Assembly (NCBI RefSeq): GCF_031453975.1
Contig: NZ_JAVDPW010000003.1
Location: 496,001-560,000 of the forward strand
Direction of reading: 5' to 3'
DNA: 64,000 bases
Origin: Inquilinus ginsengisoli_A
GTDB taxonomy: Bacteria > Pseudomonadota > Alphaproteobacteria > DSM-16000 > Inquilinaceae
Made by a program: the position numbers and the translations under genes. Positions 26,763 through 35,621 of this stretch are shown here, one piece after another. Below the pieces are notes generated by a model, which saw nothing but the letters and a program-made list of their open reading frames with translations, ran no database searches and was not told where the DNA came from. The stretch's first letter is position 1. Each line of letters opens with the position of its first letter.

Positions 26763-26799
26763 GGCGCGCGGCCGCGGTCACCACGACCGTGGCCGCGCC
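26763..26799. terminator. GC-rich hairpin between convergent genes
   Basis: A strong imperfect stem (GGCGCG..GCCGCGGTC against GACCGTGGCCGCGCC) covering the end of the DUF1127 gene, 13 bases after the SMR stop. There is no T-run, so intrinsic termination is uncertain. Confidence 0.35.
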
Positions 26800-27044
26800 T
26801 CGTCGTCCAGGATGAACGAGACGTTGGCGCCGGGGCCGTTGCGCCGCAGGCCGATGTCGCGCAGCTGATGGTCGCTCAGCTCCGACAGGCGCTGCTGGTC
26901 GCGCCGCATGCGGCGGGCTTCCGAGATCGCGTCGCCCAGGCCGGCCAGCGCGACCTGGACGAGGTAAAGATAAGTCCGGCGTCGTGACGGGAACGGCAAG
27001 ACGCCGTGGTGGCGAGATATCGGTCGTGCCGAGTGGAACGCCAT
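26778..27044 (-). CDS. DUF1127 domain-containing small protein
   Basis: An 88-residue basic protein with the DUF1127 block near its C-terminus (RRDQQRLSELSDHQLRDIGL). DUF1127 proteins of alphaproteobacteria are short arginine-rich regulators, linked in Agrobacterium and Rhodobacter to phosphate, carbon and RNA metabolism. GGAG lies nine bases before the ATG. The N-terminal 35 residues are specific to this protein. No partner gene. Confidence 0.85.
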   Translation of the reverse strand: MAFHSARPISRHHGVLPFPSRRRTYLYLVQVALAGLGDAISEARRMRRDQQRLSELSDHQLRDIGLRRNGPGANVSFILDDEARPRSW

Positions 27045-27249
27045 GGTGTGGTCTCCAACCCCAATGGTCTGAAGTGGATCGGCATCCTCGTGCCGACCCT
27101 GCCTTCAGGGCGCCCAATCTCGTCCGGATCTGTTGCACCAGGATTTCCGCGGAAGAGGAGTTGGGTTACCGGTGCAACCGATTTTCTGTCCGTTTTCACG
27201 GAACCGTCTTTTTGCGAGCGCGAGCTGGCGAGGGCTATGGCCGGGCCGG

Positions 27250-27924
27250 TCACATCCCGCCGCGGGCGCAGATCGCGTGGACCAGCCGGTCGAGGAGGAT
27301 CTCGATGTCGTCCGCCTCCTGCACCATCGCGATCGCCCAGTCGCAGCCCGACAGCGCGAAATGCTCCCGCCAACCCGGCCAGGCAAGCAGCCCGGCGAGG
27401 TCGAAGGACTGGGACCCGCCCATCTCGGCATGGCCGCCGCCGATCGACTCGCCCAGGCTGAAGGGGCCGTCGGGGTCGAACGGGTACAGGTACACGCCGT
27501 AGACGTGATGGGTCGGATGCGCCGCGGTCGGCGCCTGGTTGCGGTAGCCGGCGCGCAGCTCGTGCCGCCGCAGCTGGTTGTCCGACATCGGCACTGAGGC
27601 ATCGTACAGGAAGGCGGCATCCAGGGCGCCGATCCCGTCCCAGCGCACTGCGGCGTCGTCGTAGGTGAGTCTCTTGAGCACATTGGGGTAGGCGAGGGCC
27701 GAGAAGCCGTCCCGCCCATAGACCTGCTGGGCCCTGAACCGCCGGAACCCGCCCTCCGCGAACGCGATCGCCAGCCGCCCCTGCTCGTCGGGCACCACCC
27801 GGCGGATCGTCGGCGGCGTCACCGGCGCCGCCTGGCGATGCGCATGGGGTCGGAAACGGCAGGCTTGATCATCGCGCCAAGGGTCGCGCTTCGATGCGTC
27901 GGAGGCAAGGGGAGGCGCCATCAC
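27250..27924 (-). CDS. DUF2442-like protein
   Basis: A protein of up to 224 residues. Residues about 38-115 look like DUF2442 (VVPDEQGRLAIAFAEGGFRR, then KRLTYDDAAVRWDGIGALDA and LYD), a small fold often found beside toxin-antitoxin genes; the other half is unfamiliar and ends with a helix rich in acidic residues. The first 34 residues are not conserved-looking, and a GTG at 27822 is an alternative start. It is divergent from a MarR gene; the 19-base palindrome upstream may control both. Confidence 0.6.
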   Translation of the reverse strand: MMAPPLASDASKRDPWRDDQACRFRPHAHRQAAPVTPPTIRRVVPDEQGRLAIAFAEGGFRRFRAQQVYGRDGFSALAYPNVLKRLTYDDAAVRWDGIGALDAAFLYDASVPMSDNQLRRHELRAGYRNQAPTAAHPTHHVYGVYLYPFDPDGPFSLGESIGGGHAEMGGSQSFDLAGLLAWPGWREHFALSGCDWAIAMVQEADDIEILLDRLVHAICARGGM

Positions 27925-27946
27925 GCTGGCGAAAACAATGTCGATA

Positions 27947-27965
27947 TGATTTCATAATGAAATCA
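27947..27965. promoter_or_regulatory. MarR-type operator palindrome
   Basis: A perfect 19-base palindrome, TGATTTCATAATGAAATCA, 21 bases before the MarR start codon and 23 bases before the divergent DUF2442-like start. It is AT-rich in a very GC-rich sequence. Size and symmetry match MarR-family operators, suggesting autorepression. Confidence 0.65.
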
Positions 27966-27985
27966 ATTTGCCGCCGGAGCGCGCC

Positions 27986-28513
27986 ATGCCCACCCGCCCT
28001 TCGATCCCGACGCCTGCCGCCCCGGCGCTGGAGCTCGGGCGCTGGCTGCCCTACCGGCTGTTCGTCGTCGCCGGCCGGGTGGCGGAGCTGCTGGAGAGCT
28101 TCTACGGCCCGCGCTGGGGCATGGGCCTGCCGGCCTGGCGCATCCTGGCGGTGGTGGCCGACCGGCCGGGCGTCAGCGCCCGCGAGATCGCGCGGGCCTG
28201 CGGCCTCGACCCGGTCGCGGTCAGCCGCGGCATCGCCCAGCTGGCCGCCCTCGGCTTCGCCAGGCGCGAGGCCGCCGCCCAGGACCGGCGCTACGCCTCG
28301 GTGACGCTGACCGCGGCGGGCGAGGCCGCCTTCGCCGAGATCGCTGGCTTGGCGTGGGCGATCGAGACGCGGCTGCTGGCCGCGCTGCCGGAGGCGGAGC
28401 GGGTGGCGCTCGACCGCACCCTCGACCGGCTCGACACCGCCAGCGGCAAGATGGTGGGCGCCGGCTGGCGGGCGCTGCTGGCGGAGGCGGGCCCGGAGGG
28501 GGCGGGGCCATGA
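27986..28513 (+). CDS. MarR family transcriptional regulator
   Basis: A 175-residue winged-helix regulator: LPAWRILAVVADRPGVSARE then VSRGIAQLAALGFARRE and the wing DRRYASVTLTAAG. ATG 27986 has GGAG eight bases upstream; a TTG six codons earlier is possible. Its stop overlaps the start of the EamA transporter gene (ATGA), so regulator and transporter are translated together. It probably represses this pair through the palindrome at 27947-27965 and is released by a small molecule that the transporter exports. Confidence 0.88.
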   Translation: MPTRPSIPTPAAPALELGRWLPYRLFVVAGRVAELLESFYGPRWGMGLPAWRILAVVADRPGVSAREIARACGLDPVAVSRGIAQLAALGFARREAAAQDRRYASVTLTAAGEAAFAEIAGLAWAIETRLLAALPEAERVALDRTLDRLDTASGKMVGAGWRALLAEAGPEGAGP

Positions 28514-29373
28514 CCGCGCTGCTGTTCCTCGCCACCGCGCTGCTGTGGGGCGGCGGCGCGCTGGCCACCGCCCTGCAGGCCGGGTCGGTGCCCGCGACGG
28601 TCTCGGTCGGCTACCGCATGGCGCTGGCCGGGCTGGTGATGCTGGCGATCGGTGCCGCGACCGGCACCCGGCTGCGGCTGGCCCGTGCCGACCTGCCCTG
28701 GGTGCTGCTGCAGGGCGTGCTGTTCTTCGGCCTCGCCTTCATTGCCTTCTATAGCGCCACGCGGCTGATTCCGAGCGGCCTGGCGGCGCTGGTGCTGTCG
28801 CTGTCCGCGGTCTTCGCCGGGCTGCTCGGTCGGCTGTTTCTGGGCACCGCGCTGACGCCGCGGCTGCTGGCCGGGCTCGGCTGCGGCGTGCTCGGGGTCG
28901 CCATCGTCTTCGGCGGCGATCTCCGGGCGGTGGCGGCGGACGGGCGCACCCTGGCCGGCCTCGCCTGGGCGGCGGTCTCGGCCCTCGCCACCGCCGGCGG
29001 CACCATCCTCGGCGCCCGCAACCAGCGGCGCGGCGTGCCGATCCCGGCGGTGATGGGCTGGGGCGCCCTGACCGGCGCCGCCGCCGCTTTCGCCTGGTCG
29101 GCCGCGGCCGGGGCGGATTTCGCCATCGACCCGTCGCCGCGCTACCTCGGCAGCCTGGCCTATCTCGCCATCGCCGCGTCCTGCGTCACCTTCCTGATGT
29201 ATTTCGACCTGGTCCGCCGCATCGGCCCGGCCCGCACCGCCTACACCCTGGCGCTGGTGCCGGTGGTGGCCCTGGCGCTGTCGGCCGGCTTCGAAGGCCT
29301 GGCCCTCGGCCCCGGCCTGCTGCTCGGTGCCGCCATCATCCTGGCCGGCAACATGCTGGTGCTGCGCGGCTGA
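28510..29373 (+). CDS. EamA/DMT family transporter
   Basis: A 287-residue inner-membrane protein with ten hydrophobic segments in two EamA repeats. GYRMALAGLVMLA, the GLAALVLSLSAVFAGLLGRL block and RIGPARTAYTLALVPVVALALS are typical of the RhaT/YdcZ-like exporter group. Coupled to the MarR gene by a four-base overlap. Substrate unknown; amino acid or metabolite export is usual for the family. Confidence 0.88.
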   Translation: MTALLFLATALLWGGGALATALQAGSVPATVSVGYRMALAGLVMLAIGAATGTRLRLARADLPWVLLQGVLFFGLAFIAFYSATRLIPSGLAALVLSLSAVFAGLLGRLFLGTALTPRLLAGLGCGVLGVAIVFGGDLRAVAADGRTLAGLAWAAVSALATAGGTILGARNQRRGVPIPAVMGWGALTGAAAAFAWSAAAGADFAIDPSPRYLGSLAYLAIAASCVTFLMYFDLVRRIGPARTAYTLALVPVVALALSAGFEGLALGPGLLLGAAIILAGNMLVLRG

Positions 29374-29388
29374 GGTTCGGCGGGCCAG

Positions 29389-30180
29389 CTACTGCGCCAG
29401 GAAGCCGCCGTCGCAGCACAGGTTGTGGCCGAAGACGAAGCTCGCGGCGTCCGAGGCCAGCCAGGCGACGGCCTCGGCCACCTCCTCGGGCTGGCCCATC
29501 CGCCGCGCCGGCAGCCCGGCGGCGACGGCGCCCATGTCGGCGATCTTCGAGGCCAGCATCATCGGCGTGACGATGCGGCCGGGCGAGACCGCGTTGATCC
29601 GGATGCCCAGCGGCGCGTACTCCATCGCCGCCGAACGGGTCAGCGAGATCGCCGCCGCCTTGGAGGCGGAATACAAGGCCAGGCCGGGATTGGGGTTGCG
29701 CACGCCGCTGACCGAGGCGTTGTTGACGATCACCCCGCCGCCCTGGCGCAGCATGATCGCGATCTGGGCCTTCATGGCGTGGAACAGGGCGCGGACATTG
29801 GTGGCGAAGGCGGTCTCGAAGGCCTCGTCCGGCTGCTCCGCCAGCGGTGCCCGCGGCTCCTGCCAGCCGGCATTGTTGAAGGCGATGTCGAGCCGCCCGA
29901 AACGCTCGACCGCGGCCTCTACCATCGCCTGCACCTCCGCTAGACAGGTGACGTCGGCGCGGAAGAACCCGGCGGCCGGGCCGTGGGCGGCGCAGGCAGC
30001 GGCGACCGCGTCGCCCCGCGCCGCGTCGCGGCCGACCACGAGAACGGAGGCGCCGCGCCGGGCGAAGGCCAGGGCGGCGGCCCGGCCGATGCCGGAGGTG
30101 CCGCCGGTGACCAGCGCCACCTTGCCCTGCAGCGTCTGCGGCGAGGGTGCCTGGGGGTTGTCTTGGCTGATGTCATCCAT
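29389..30180 (-). CDS. Short-chain dehydrogenase/reductase
   Basis: A 263-residue SDR with TGGTSGIG cofactor motif, NNAG, the catalytic serine in NNASVSG and YSASK. The ATG at 30180 gives the usual length; the frame is open 35 codons further but would overlap the AraC gene. It lies 61 bases downstream of the AraC-type regulator and in the same direction, a common regulator-target layout. Substrate unknown. Confidence 0.87.
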   Translation of the reverse strand: MDDISQDNPQAPSPQTLQGKVALVTGGTSGIGRAAALAFARRGASVLVVGRDAARGDAVAAACAAHGPAAGFFRADVTCLAEVQAMVEAAVERFGRLDIAFNNAGWQEPRAPLAEQPDEAFETAFATNVRALFHAMKAQIAIMLRQGGGVIVNNASVSGVRNPNPGLALYSASKAAAISLTRSAAMEYAPLGIRINAVSPGRIVTPMMLASKIADMGAVAAGLPARRMGQPEEVAEAVAWLASDAASFVFGHNLCCDGGFLAQ

Positions 30181-30241
30181 CCGGCCAGCCTGCCGGTCCG
30201 GCCCGGTCCGGTATTGGCGAAAATTGCGGCCGGGCCGAGGC

Positions 30242-31072
30242 TCACCCCGCCATGGCGGCCGCGTAGTGGCGCGGGGTGATGCCATGGGCGCGTTTGAAAT
30301 GCCGGGTCAGCGCGGCCTGGTCGTAGAAGCCGGTGGCGAGGGCAACCTCGGCGATTGGCCTGCCCGCCGCCAGCCCCTGCGCGGCGGCCTGCAGGCGGAT
30401 CTGGGTGAGGTAGGCGTGCGGCGTCAGCCCGGCGGTGCGCTTGAACAGCCGGATCAGCTGGAACGGGGTCAGGCCGGCCGCGTTGCCGAGGTCGTCGAGC
30501 GACAGCGGCTCGGCATGCCGGTCCCGCATCAGGGCGACGGTGGCGCCGAACACGGTGCGGTCGCGCGGCGCCACCGGAACGCGGTGGCCGATATCGGCAT
30601 GCCGGCGGATCAGCGCCCCGAAGCTGCCGACCAGAAGCTCGCGCTCCAGCAGCGGGTCGCGGCCTTCGCCCAGGGCGCGGTGCAGCGCCAGGAAGGCGGC
30701 CACCAGGTCGGGGTCGGTGAACAGGTTGCGGGTGAAGTAGGGGTCCGCATCGACGCCCAGGGTGGCCATGACCGCGGTGATGGCCGGCGGCGACAGGTAG
30801 AACGAGCGGTAGCGCCAGCGGTCGCTGCGGCCCATCCGCCCGGAATGTGGCTCGGCCGGGTTGAACACCAGCAGCGCGGTCCGCCCCGCCTCCTCGGTGC
30901 GGCCCTGGCTGTTGAACTCCGACCCGCCCAGCTCGGTCACCGCGACCACCAGCGCCTCATGGAAATGCGGGGCGTAGTCGTGGCGGGTGAAGTCGGCGTG
31001 CAGCAGGTTCAGGCCGGGCAGGCGGCGATCATGCCAGTAATGGGTGCGGTTGTGCGGATCGACGCGGGCCAG
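30242..31072 (-). CDS. AraC family transcriptional regulator, probable CTG start
   Basis: A protein of 276 residues if it starts at CTG 31072. The C-terminal 100 residues carry two helix-turn-helix motifs (SLDDLGNAAGLTPFQLIRLF and PIAEVALATGFYDQAALTRH). The N-terminal half is the AraC cupin-like ligand domain, and its first strands (HYWHDRRLPGLNLLHADFT, then HFHEA) lie upstream of the first conventional start, GTG 30949. Between the in-frame stop at 31106-31108 and that GTG there is no ATG, GTG or TTG, but a GGAGG box lies eight bases before the CTG. Starting at the GTG would delete half of the ligand domain. Confidence 0.75.
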   Translation of the reverse strand: MARVDPHNRTHYWHDRRLPGLNLLHADFTRHDYAPHFHEALVVAVTELGGSEFNSQGRTEEAGRTALLVFNPAEPHSGRMGRSDRWRYRSFYLSPPAITAVMATLGVDADPYFTRNLFTDPDLVAAFLALHRALGEGRDPLLERELLVGSFGALIRRHADIGHRVPVAPRDRTVFGATVALMRDRHAEPLSLDDLGNAAGLTPFQLIRLFKRTAGLTPHAYLTQIRLQAAAQGLAAGRPIAEVALATGFYDQAALTRHFKRAHGITPRHYAAAMAG

Positions 31073-31148
31073 GATCGCAGCCTCCGGTGGGGCCGAAAGC
31101 CAAGTCTACCGGATCGGGCCGGGCGGCTCCAGCCGGCCGGGCGCCCCG

Positions 31149-32048
31149 TCAGCGCAGCGCCGGATCGGCCCGCAGCCCCGCCGCCACCAGGTCGACCAGC
31201 GCCCGCACCCGGGCGGTGGCGCGCCGGCCCTCCTGGTGCACGACATGGATCGGGATCGGCGGCGGCTCGAAATCCTCCAGCACGGTCTGCAGCCGGCCGG
31301 CGCGGTGGTCCGCCGCCATCTGGTAGGACAGCACCCGGGTCAGGCCGTGCCCGGCGACGGCGGCGGCCACCGCAACATCGGCCTGGTTCACGATCAGCCG
31401 CGCCCGCGGCGTCACCGTCTCGGTCCGGTCGCCGCGGCGGAACACCCAGTCGCGGGCGGCGACGCCCTGGCCGAACGGGATCGCGTCGTGATCCGCCAGG
31501 TCGGCGGGGGTCTGCGGCACGCCATGCGCCGCCAGATATGCGGGCGAGGCGCAGACCACGCGCCGGACCGTGCCGACGCGGATGGCGCTGAGGCCCGAAT
31601 CCGGCAGCTCGGCGATGCGCACGGCGACGTCGTAGCCCTCCTCGGCCAGGTTGACGACCCGGTCGATGAAGAAGCTGCGCACCACCATCAGGGGGTGGCG
31701 GATGCCGACGTCGAACAGGATCGGCGCGACATGCAGCCGGCCGAACAGCACCGGCGCGGTGATCGACACCTGGCCGCGCGGCTCGGCATGCAGGCCGGCC
31801 GCGGCGGCCTCCGCCTCCTCGACCTCGGCCAGGATGCGCCGGCAATCCTCCAGGAAGCGCGCGCCGGCCTCGGTCAGCCGTACGATCCGCGTGGTCCGGT
31901 GCAGCAGCCGGGCACCGACCCGGTCCTCCACCGCCGCCACGGCGCGGGTCACCGCCGGCGGCGACAGCACCAGCCGGCGGGCGGCGGTGGCGAAGCCGCC
32001 GGTCTCCGCGACCGCGACGAAGATCCGCATGCTGTCGAGCCTGTCCAT
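31149..32048 (-). CDS. LysR family transcriptional regulator
   Basis: A 299-residue regulator starting MDRLDSMRIFVAVAETGGFA, with the N-terminal helix-turn-helix and an effector domain of the group that often regulates oxidoreductases and glutathione S-transferases. Divergent from a GST gene with 110 bases between. An ATTCCGGAAT palindrome (32062-32071) just upstream is a possible operator half. The frame is open 29 codons further upstream but these are not LysR-like. Confidence 0.9.
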   Translation of the reverse strand: MDRLDSMRIFVAVAETGGFATAARRLVLSPPAVTRAVAAVEDRVGARLLHRTTRIVRLTEAGARFLEDCRRILAEVEEAEAAAAGLHAEPRGQVSITAPVLFGRLHVAPILFDVGIRHPLMVVRSFFIDRVVNLAEEGYDVAVRIAELPDSGLSAIRVGTVRRVVCASPAYLAAHGVPQTPADLADHDAIPFGQGVAARDWVFRRGDRTETVTPRARLIVNQADVAVAAAVAGHGLTRVLSYQMAADHRAGRLQTVLEDFEPPPIPIHVVHQEGRRATARVRALVDLVAAGLRADPALR

Positions 32049-32158
32049 CCGATCATTCCAAATTCCGGAATAGTCCACTGTCAAGGGTGAGTATTCTCGT
32101 TGTGATGGGGAATGGGCACATTGGGGCCGACGCAACCTCTCCGGAAAGGCCCGCCGCC

Positions 32159-32788
32159 ATGCCCGTCCCCGCCCAGCCCATCCGCCTCTACCGCGTGGCC
32201 CTGTCCGGCCATTCGCATCGGGTCGAGCTGTTCCTGTCGCTGCTCGGCCTGCCCTTCGAGCGCATCGACATCGACCTCGCCAAGGGCGAGAGCCGGACGC
32301 CGGAATACCTGGCCCGAAGCCCCTTCGGCCAGGTGCCGGCGATCGAGGACGGCGACGTGACGCTGGCCGACAGCAACGCCATCCTGGTCTATCTCGCCAG
32401 CCGCTACGACGAGGCCGGGACCTGGCTGCCGCGCGACCCGGTCGCCGCCGCCCAGGTCCAGCGCTGGCTGTCCGTCGCCGCAGGCTTCCTGGCCTATGGC
32501 CCGGCCGCGGCCCGGCTGGTGACCGTGTTCGGCGCCAAGCTCGACCAGGACAACGCCAAGGCGATCGCCGCCCGGCTGTACAAGGTGCTGGAGCCGCATC
32601 TGGCGGGGGACGGCTTCCTCACCGGCGCGCGGCCGACCATCGCCGACGTCGCGCTGTACACCTACACCGCGGTGGCGCCGGAGGGCGGAGTATCGCTGGC
32701 CCCCTATCCCAACATCCGCGCCTGGCTGGGCCGGGTCGAGGCGCTGCCCGGCTTCGTGCCGATCCAGCGCACCGCCGTCGCGGCCTGA
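32159..32788 (+). CDS. Glutathione S-transferase
   Basis: A 209-residue GST with a thioredoxin-like N-terminal domain (SGHSHRVELFLSLLGLPFE, FGQVPAIEDGD, ADSNAILVYLA) and a helical C-terminal domain (PTIADVALYTYT). The Ser-Gly-His-Ser region supplies the catalytic serine. Divergent from, and probably controlled by, the LysR gene. The flavoprotein fusion gene follows after 48 bases in the same direction. Confidence 0.88.
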   Translation: MPVPAQPIRLYRVALSGHSHRVELFLSLLGLPFERIDIDLAKGESRTPEYLARSPFGQVPAIEDGDVTLADSNAILVYLASRYDEAGTWLPRDPVAAAQVQRWLSVAAGFLAYGPAAARLVTVFGAKLDQDNAKAIAARLYKVLEPHLAGDGFLTGARPTIADVALYTYTAVAPEGGVSLAPYPNIRAWLGRVEALPGFVPIQRTAVAA

Positions 32789-32836
32789 CGCCGCGTCCCA
32801 TCTTTGAACCGCGCTGCAACCTTACGAGGTGCCGTG

Positions 32837-34945
32837 ATGCCCGACACGATCGCCTTCGCCCCCCTGGCCGGCTGGCCGCATGCCGAGCCGGCCTTCCACC
32901 TCGGCGAGCGGGCCGCCCAGGCCCGGGTCGGGATCAGCGAGCGGATGGCGCAGGTCGGGCGCCGGGTGATCCGCGGCGCCATGCCGGACCAGCATCGCGA
33001 CTTCTTCGAGATGCTGCCCTTCGTCCTGGTCGGCAGCCTCGACCGCGACGGCCGGCCCTGGGCGTCGATCCTCTCCGGCCGGCCGGGCTTCCTGCAGTCG
33101 CCCGACCCGCAGACCCTGACGGTCGCGGCACAGCCGGCCTATGGCGACCCGCTGGGCGCCAACCTGGCCGCCGGCGCCCCGATCGGGCTGCTCGGCATCC
33201 AGCTCGAGACCCGCCGGCGCAACCGCATGAACGGCACCATCGCCGAGCGGTCGGAGGGCGGCTTCACCATCCGGGTGGGGCAGAGCTTCGGCAACTGCCC
33301 GCAATACATCCAGGCGCGCCGGCCGGTCTTCGTCGCCGAACCCGGCAGCGTGGGCACGCCGCGCCCGGTGCGGGTGGAAGGGCCGGTGCTGTCGCCGCAA
33401 GCGGCGGCGCTGGTCGCCGGCGCCGACACCTTCTTCATCGCCACGCGGTCGGCCGAGGCCGAGGGCGGCAGCGCGCCGGCGGAAGGCGTCGACGTCTCGC
33501 ATCGCGGCGGCCGGCCCGGCTTCGTCAGGGTGACGGAGGAAGGCGGGCAGACGGTGCTGACGGCGCCGGATTTCGTCGGCAACTTCTTCTTCAACACCTT
33601 CGGCAACCTCCAGGTCGATCCCCGCGCCGGGCTGGTCTTCGTCGATTTCGACACCGGTGGCGTGCTGTCGCTGACCGGCACGGCCGAGGTGATCTGGGAC
33701 GGGCCGGAGGTCGAGGCCTTCGCCGGGGCGGAGCGGCTGCTGCGCTTCCGGCTGGGCGAGGGGGTATGGATCGAGGATGCGGTGCCGCTGCGCTGGTCGG
33801 CGCCGGAACCGGCGGCGCAACTGGCCGAGACCGGCACCTGGGCCGAGACGGCCCGGGTGGCTGAGGCGGCCGGGGTGCGCAACACGCTGCGGCCCTTCGC
33901 CGTGACCCGGATCGTGGATGAGAGCGACAGCGTGCGCTCCTTCACCCTCCGACCGGCGGATGGCGGCGGCGTGGTCCCGCACCAGGCGGGGCAGTTCCTG
34001 CCGATCGCGCTGGACATCCCCGGCCAGGACCGGCCGGTGCGGCGCACCTACACCCTGTCGGACGCGCCGGATGGGCAGGCCTACCGCATCAGCGTCAAGC
34101 GCGAGACCGGAGGCACGCCCGGCCTGGCCAGCCATTGGCTGCACGACCACCTCAAGGTCGGCGACACCATCCGGGCCCTGGCGCCGCGCGGCGACTTCAC
34201 GCTCGATGCCGACAGCCGCCGGCCGGTGCTGCTGCTCTCGGCCGGCGTCGGCGTCACGCCGATGATCGCCATGCTGAACCAGCTGATCGGCCGCAACCTG
34301 GACCGGCTGCGCCAGCCCGGCCGCGGCATCTGGTTCGTCCACGCCGCCCGCGATGGTGGCGAGCACCCCTTCGCCGCCCATGTCGAAGCCCTGGCCGAGC
34401 GGGCACCGGCCTTGACCGTGCATGTCCGCTACAGCCGGCCGCGGCCGCAGGACGTGCTTGGCCGCCACCATGACGACACCGGGCACATCGACGCCGCGCT
34501 GCTGCGCCGCCTGCTGCCGCTGGACGACTACGACGTCTACCTGTGCGGCCCGGCCGGCTTCATGCGGGCGATGCAGCAGGTGCTGGGCGAGCTCGGGGTG
34601 CGGCCGGAGCGGATCCGCACGGAAGCCTTCGCGGCGGCGGCGACTCCGGCCCCGGCCTCCGCGCCGCCGCGGCCGGCGGCGGTCACGACGGCGCAGGTCG
34701 AGTTCCGCGCCTCGGGCCGCACCGCTGACTGGGATCCGGCCAAGGGTACGCTGCTCGACCTCGCCGAGGCGGCCGGGATCGACGCGCCCTACAGCTGCCG
34801 CACCGGCCTGTGCGGCACCTGCGCCACGCGGGTGGCGGAGGGGGAGGTGACCTATGCCGAGCCGCCGGCCGGCACGCCGCGCGCCGGCGAGGCGTTGCTC
34901 TGCCAGGCCATGCCGGCCAGCGGGCGGGTGGTGCTGGAGCTCTGA
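32837..34945 (+). CDS. PNPOx-like / ferredoxin reductase / 2Fe-2S ferredoxin fusion protein
   Basis: A 702-residue three-part oxidoreductase. Residues 1 to about 340 are a pyridoxamine-phosphate-oxidase-like FMN-binding split barrel (HRDFFEMLPFVLVGSLDRDG, SILSGRPGFL). About 350-590 are an FNR-type FAD/NAD(P)H module (RRTYTLSDAP, LLSAGVGVTPMIAML, YLCGPAGFM). The last 80 residues are a plant-type ferredoxin domain with CRTGLCGTC and a final Cys. Electrons would pass from NAD(P)H via FAD to the iron-sulfur cluster, and perhaps to the FMN domain. ATG 32837 is preceded by GAGGT. It follows a GST gene; a detoxification role is plausible but not shown. Confidence 0.88.
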   Translation: MPDTIAFAPLAGWPHAEPAFHLGERAAQARVGISERMAQVGRRVIRGAMPDQHRDFFEMLPFVLVGSLDRDGRPWASILSGRPGFLQSPDPQTLTVAAQPAYGDPLGANLAAGAPIGLLGIQLETRRRNRMNGTIAERSEGGFTIRVGQSFGNCPQYIQARRPVFVAEPGSVGTPRPVRVEGPVLSPQAAALVAGADTFFIATRSAEAEGGSAPAEGVDVSHRGGRPGFVRVTEEGGQTVLTAPDFVGNFFFNTFGNLQVDPRAGLVFVDFDTGGVLSLTGTAEVIWDGPEVEAFAGAERLLRFRLGEGVWIEDAVPLRWSAPEPAAQLAETGTWAETARVAEAAGVRNTLRPFAVTRIVDESDSVRSFTLRPADGGGVVPHQAGQFLPIALDIPGQDRPVRRTYTLSDAPDGQAYRISVKRETGGTPGLASHWLHDHLKVGDTIRALAPRGDFTLDADSRRPVLLLSAGVGVTPMIAMLNQLIGRNLDRLRQPGRGIWFVHAARDGGEHPFAAHVEALAERAPALTVHVRYSRPRPQDVLGRHHDDTGHIDAALLRRLLPLDDYDVYLCGPAGFMRAMQQVLGELGVRPERIRTEAFAAAATPAPASAPPRPAAVTTAQVEFRASGRTADWDPAKGTLLDLAEAAGIDAPYSCRTGLCGTCATRVAEGEVTYAEPPAGTPRAGEALLCQAMPASGRVVLEL

Positions 34946-35024
34946 ACCCACCGCCGCCGGAACCAATTCCCAGGTCGTGTGTTCGATCAGTCCGGTGGTG
35001 GGGGAGCGCCTTGGGCGCAGTGGG

Positions 35025-35621
35025 ATGTCGCTCGGACAACGGCTCGGCCTGGATGGATTGAAGAGCAGGACCGTGGTCTGGCTGACCACGGGCATCGGCG
35101 GCTCCCTGGCCGTCGGGGCGGCCCTGGTCATGACCATCGTCTCCTACCGCACCGACCAGCCGCTGCCGCACTTCCCGGTCGGCGCACCGATCGAGGCGGG
35201 GGAGTGGCGGGTGGTGCCGCTGGGCGCGCGGATCGACACCGCCACCCCCGACGGACGCAAGGTCCGGGACGGCCAGAAGGCCGTGGTGGTGGAGGTCGAA
35301 CTGACCAACCGCACCGGCGAGTCCAGCAACAGCTTCTATCGCCTGCTGACGCCGGACCTGACGCTCACGGAGAAACAGCCGGATGTCTTCCTGCTGCGCG
35401 ACAGCGATCGGGCCGCGGAGCTGCATCCTGATATGACGGAGCGGCTGGCGATGGTCTGGACCCTGCCGCAGGAGGCGGCGGTGCCGCCGGTGCTGAAATT
35501 CGCGGTCCGTGTCTCGGACTACAAGCGGCGCGACAATCTCCGGGGCCAGACCGGCTGGGGGTACAACCCGCATGTGGCCGGCATCATCGACATGCCGGTC
35601 CAGGGGGGCGGCCCGGCATGA
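35025..35621 (+). CDS. Membrane-anchored protein of unknown function, paralogue 1
   Basis: A 198-residue protein with one N-terminal membrane span (about residues 17-40) followed by a 155-residue extracytoplasmic domain. The domain has a beta-rich pattern (GEWRVVPLGARID, KAVVVEVELTNRTGE) like DUF4352-type immunoglobulin-like folds. First of three genes joined by ATGA overlaps, with the same architecture in each. Not recognised as any named family. The ribosome-binding site is weak and the start could be a few codons upstream. Confidence 0.65.
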   Translation: MSLGQRLGLDGLKSRTVVWLTTGIGGSLAVGAALVMTIVSYRTDQPLPHFPVGAPIEAGEWRVVPLGARIDTATPDGRKVRDGQKAVVVEVELTNRTGESSNSFYRLLTPDLTLTEKQPDVFLLRDSDRAAELHPDMTERLAMVWTLPQEAAVPPVLKFAVRVSDYKRRDNLRGQTGWGYNPHVAGIIDMPVQGGGPA

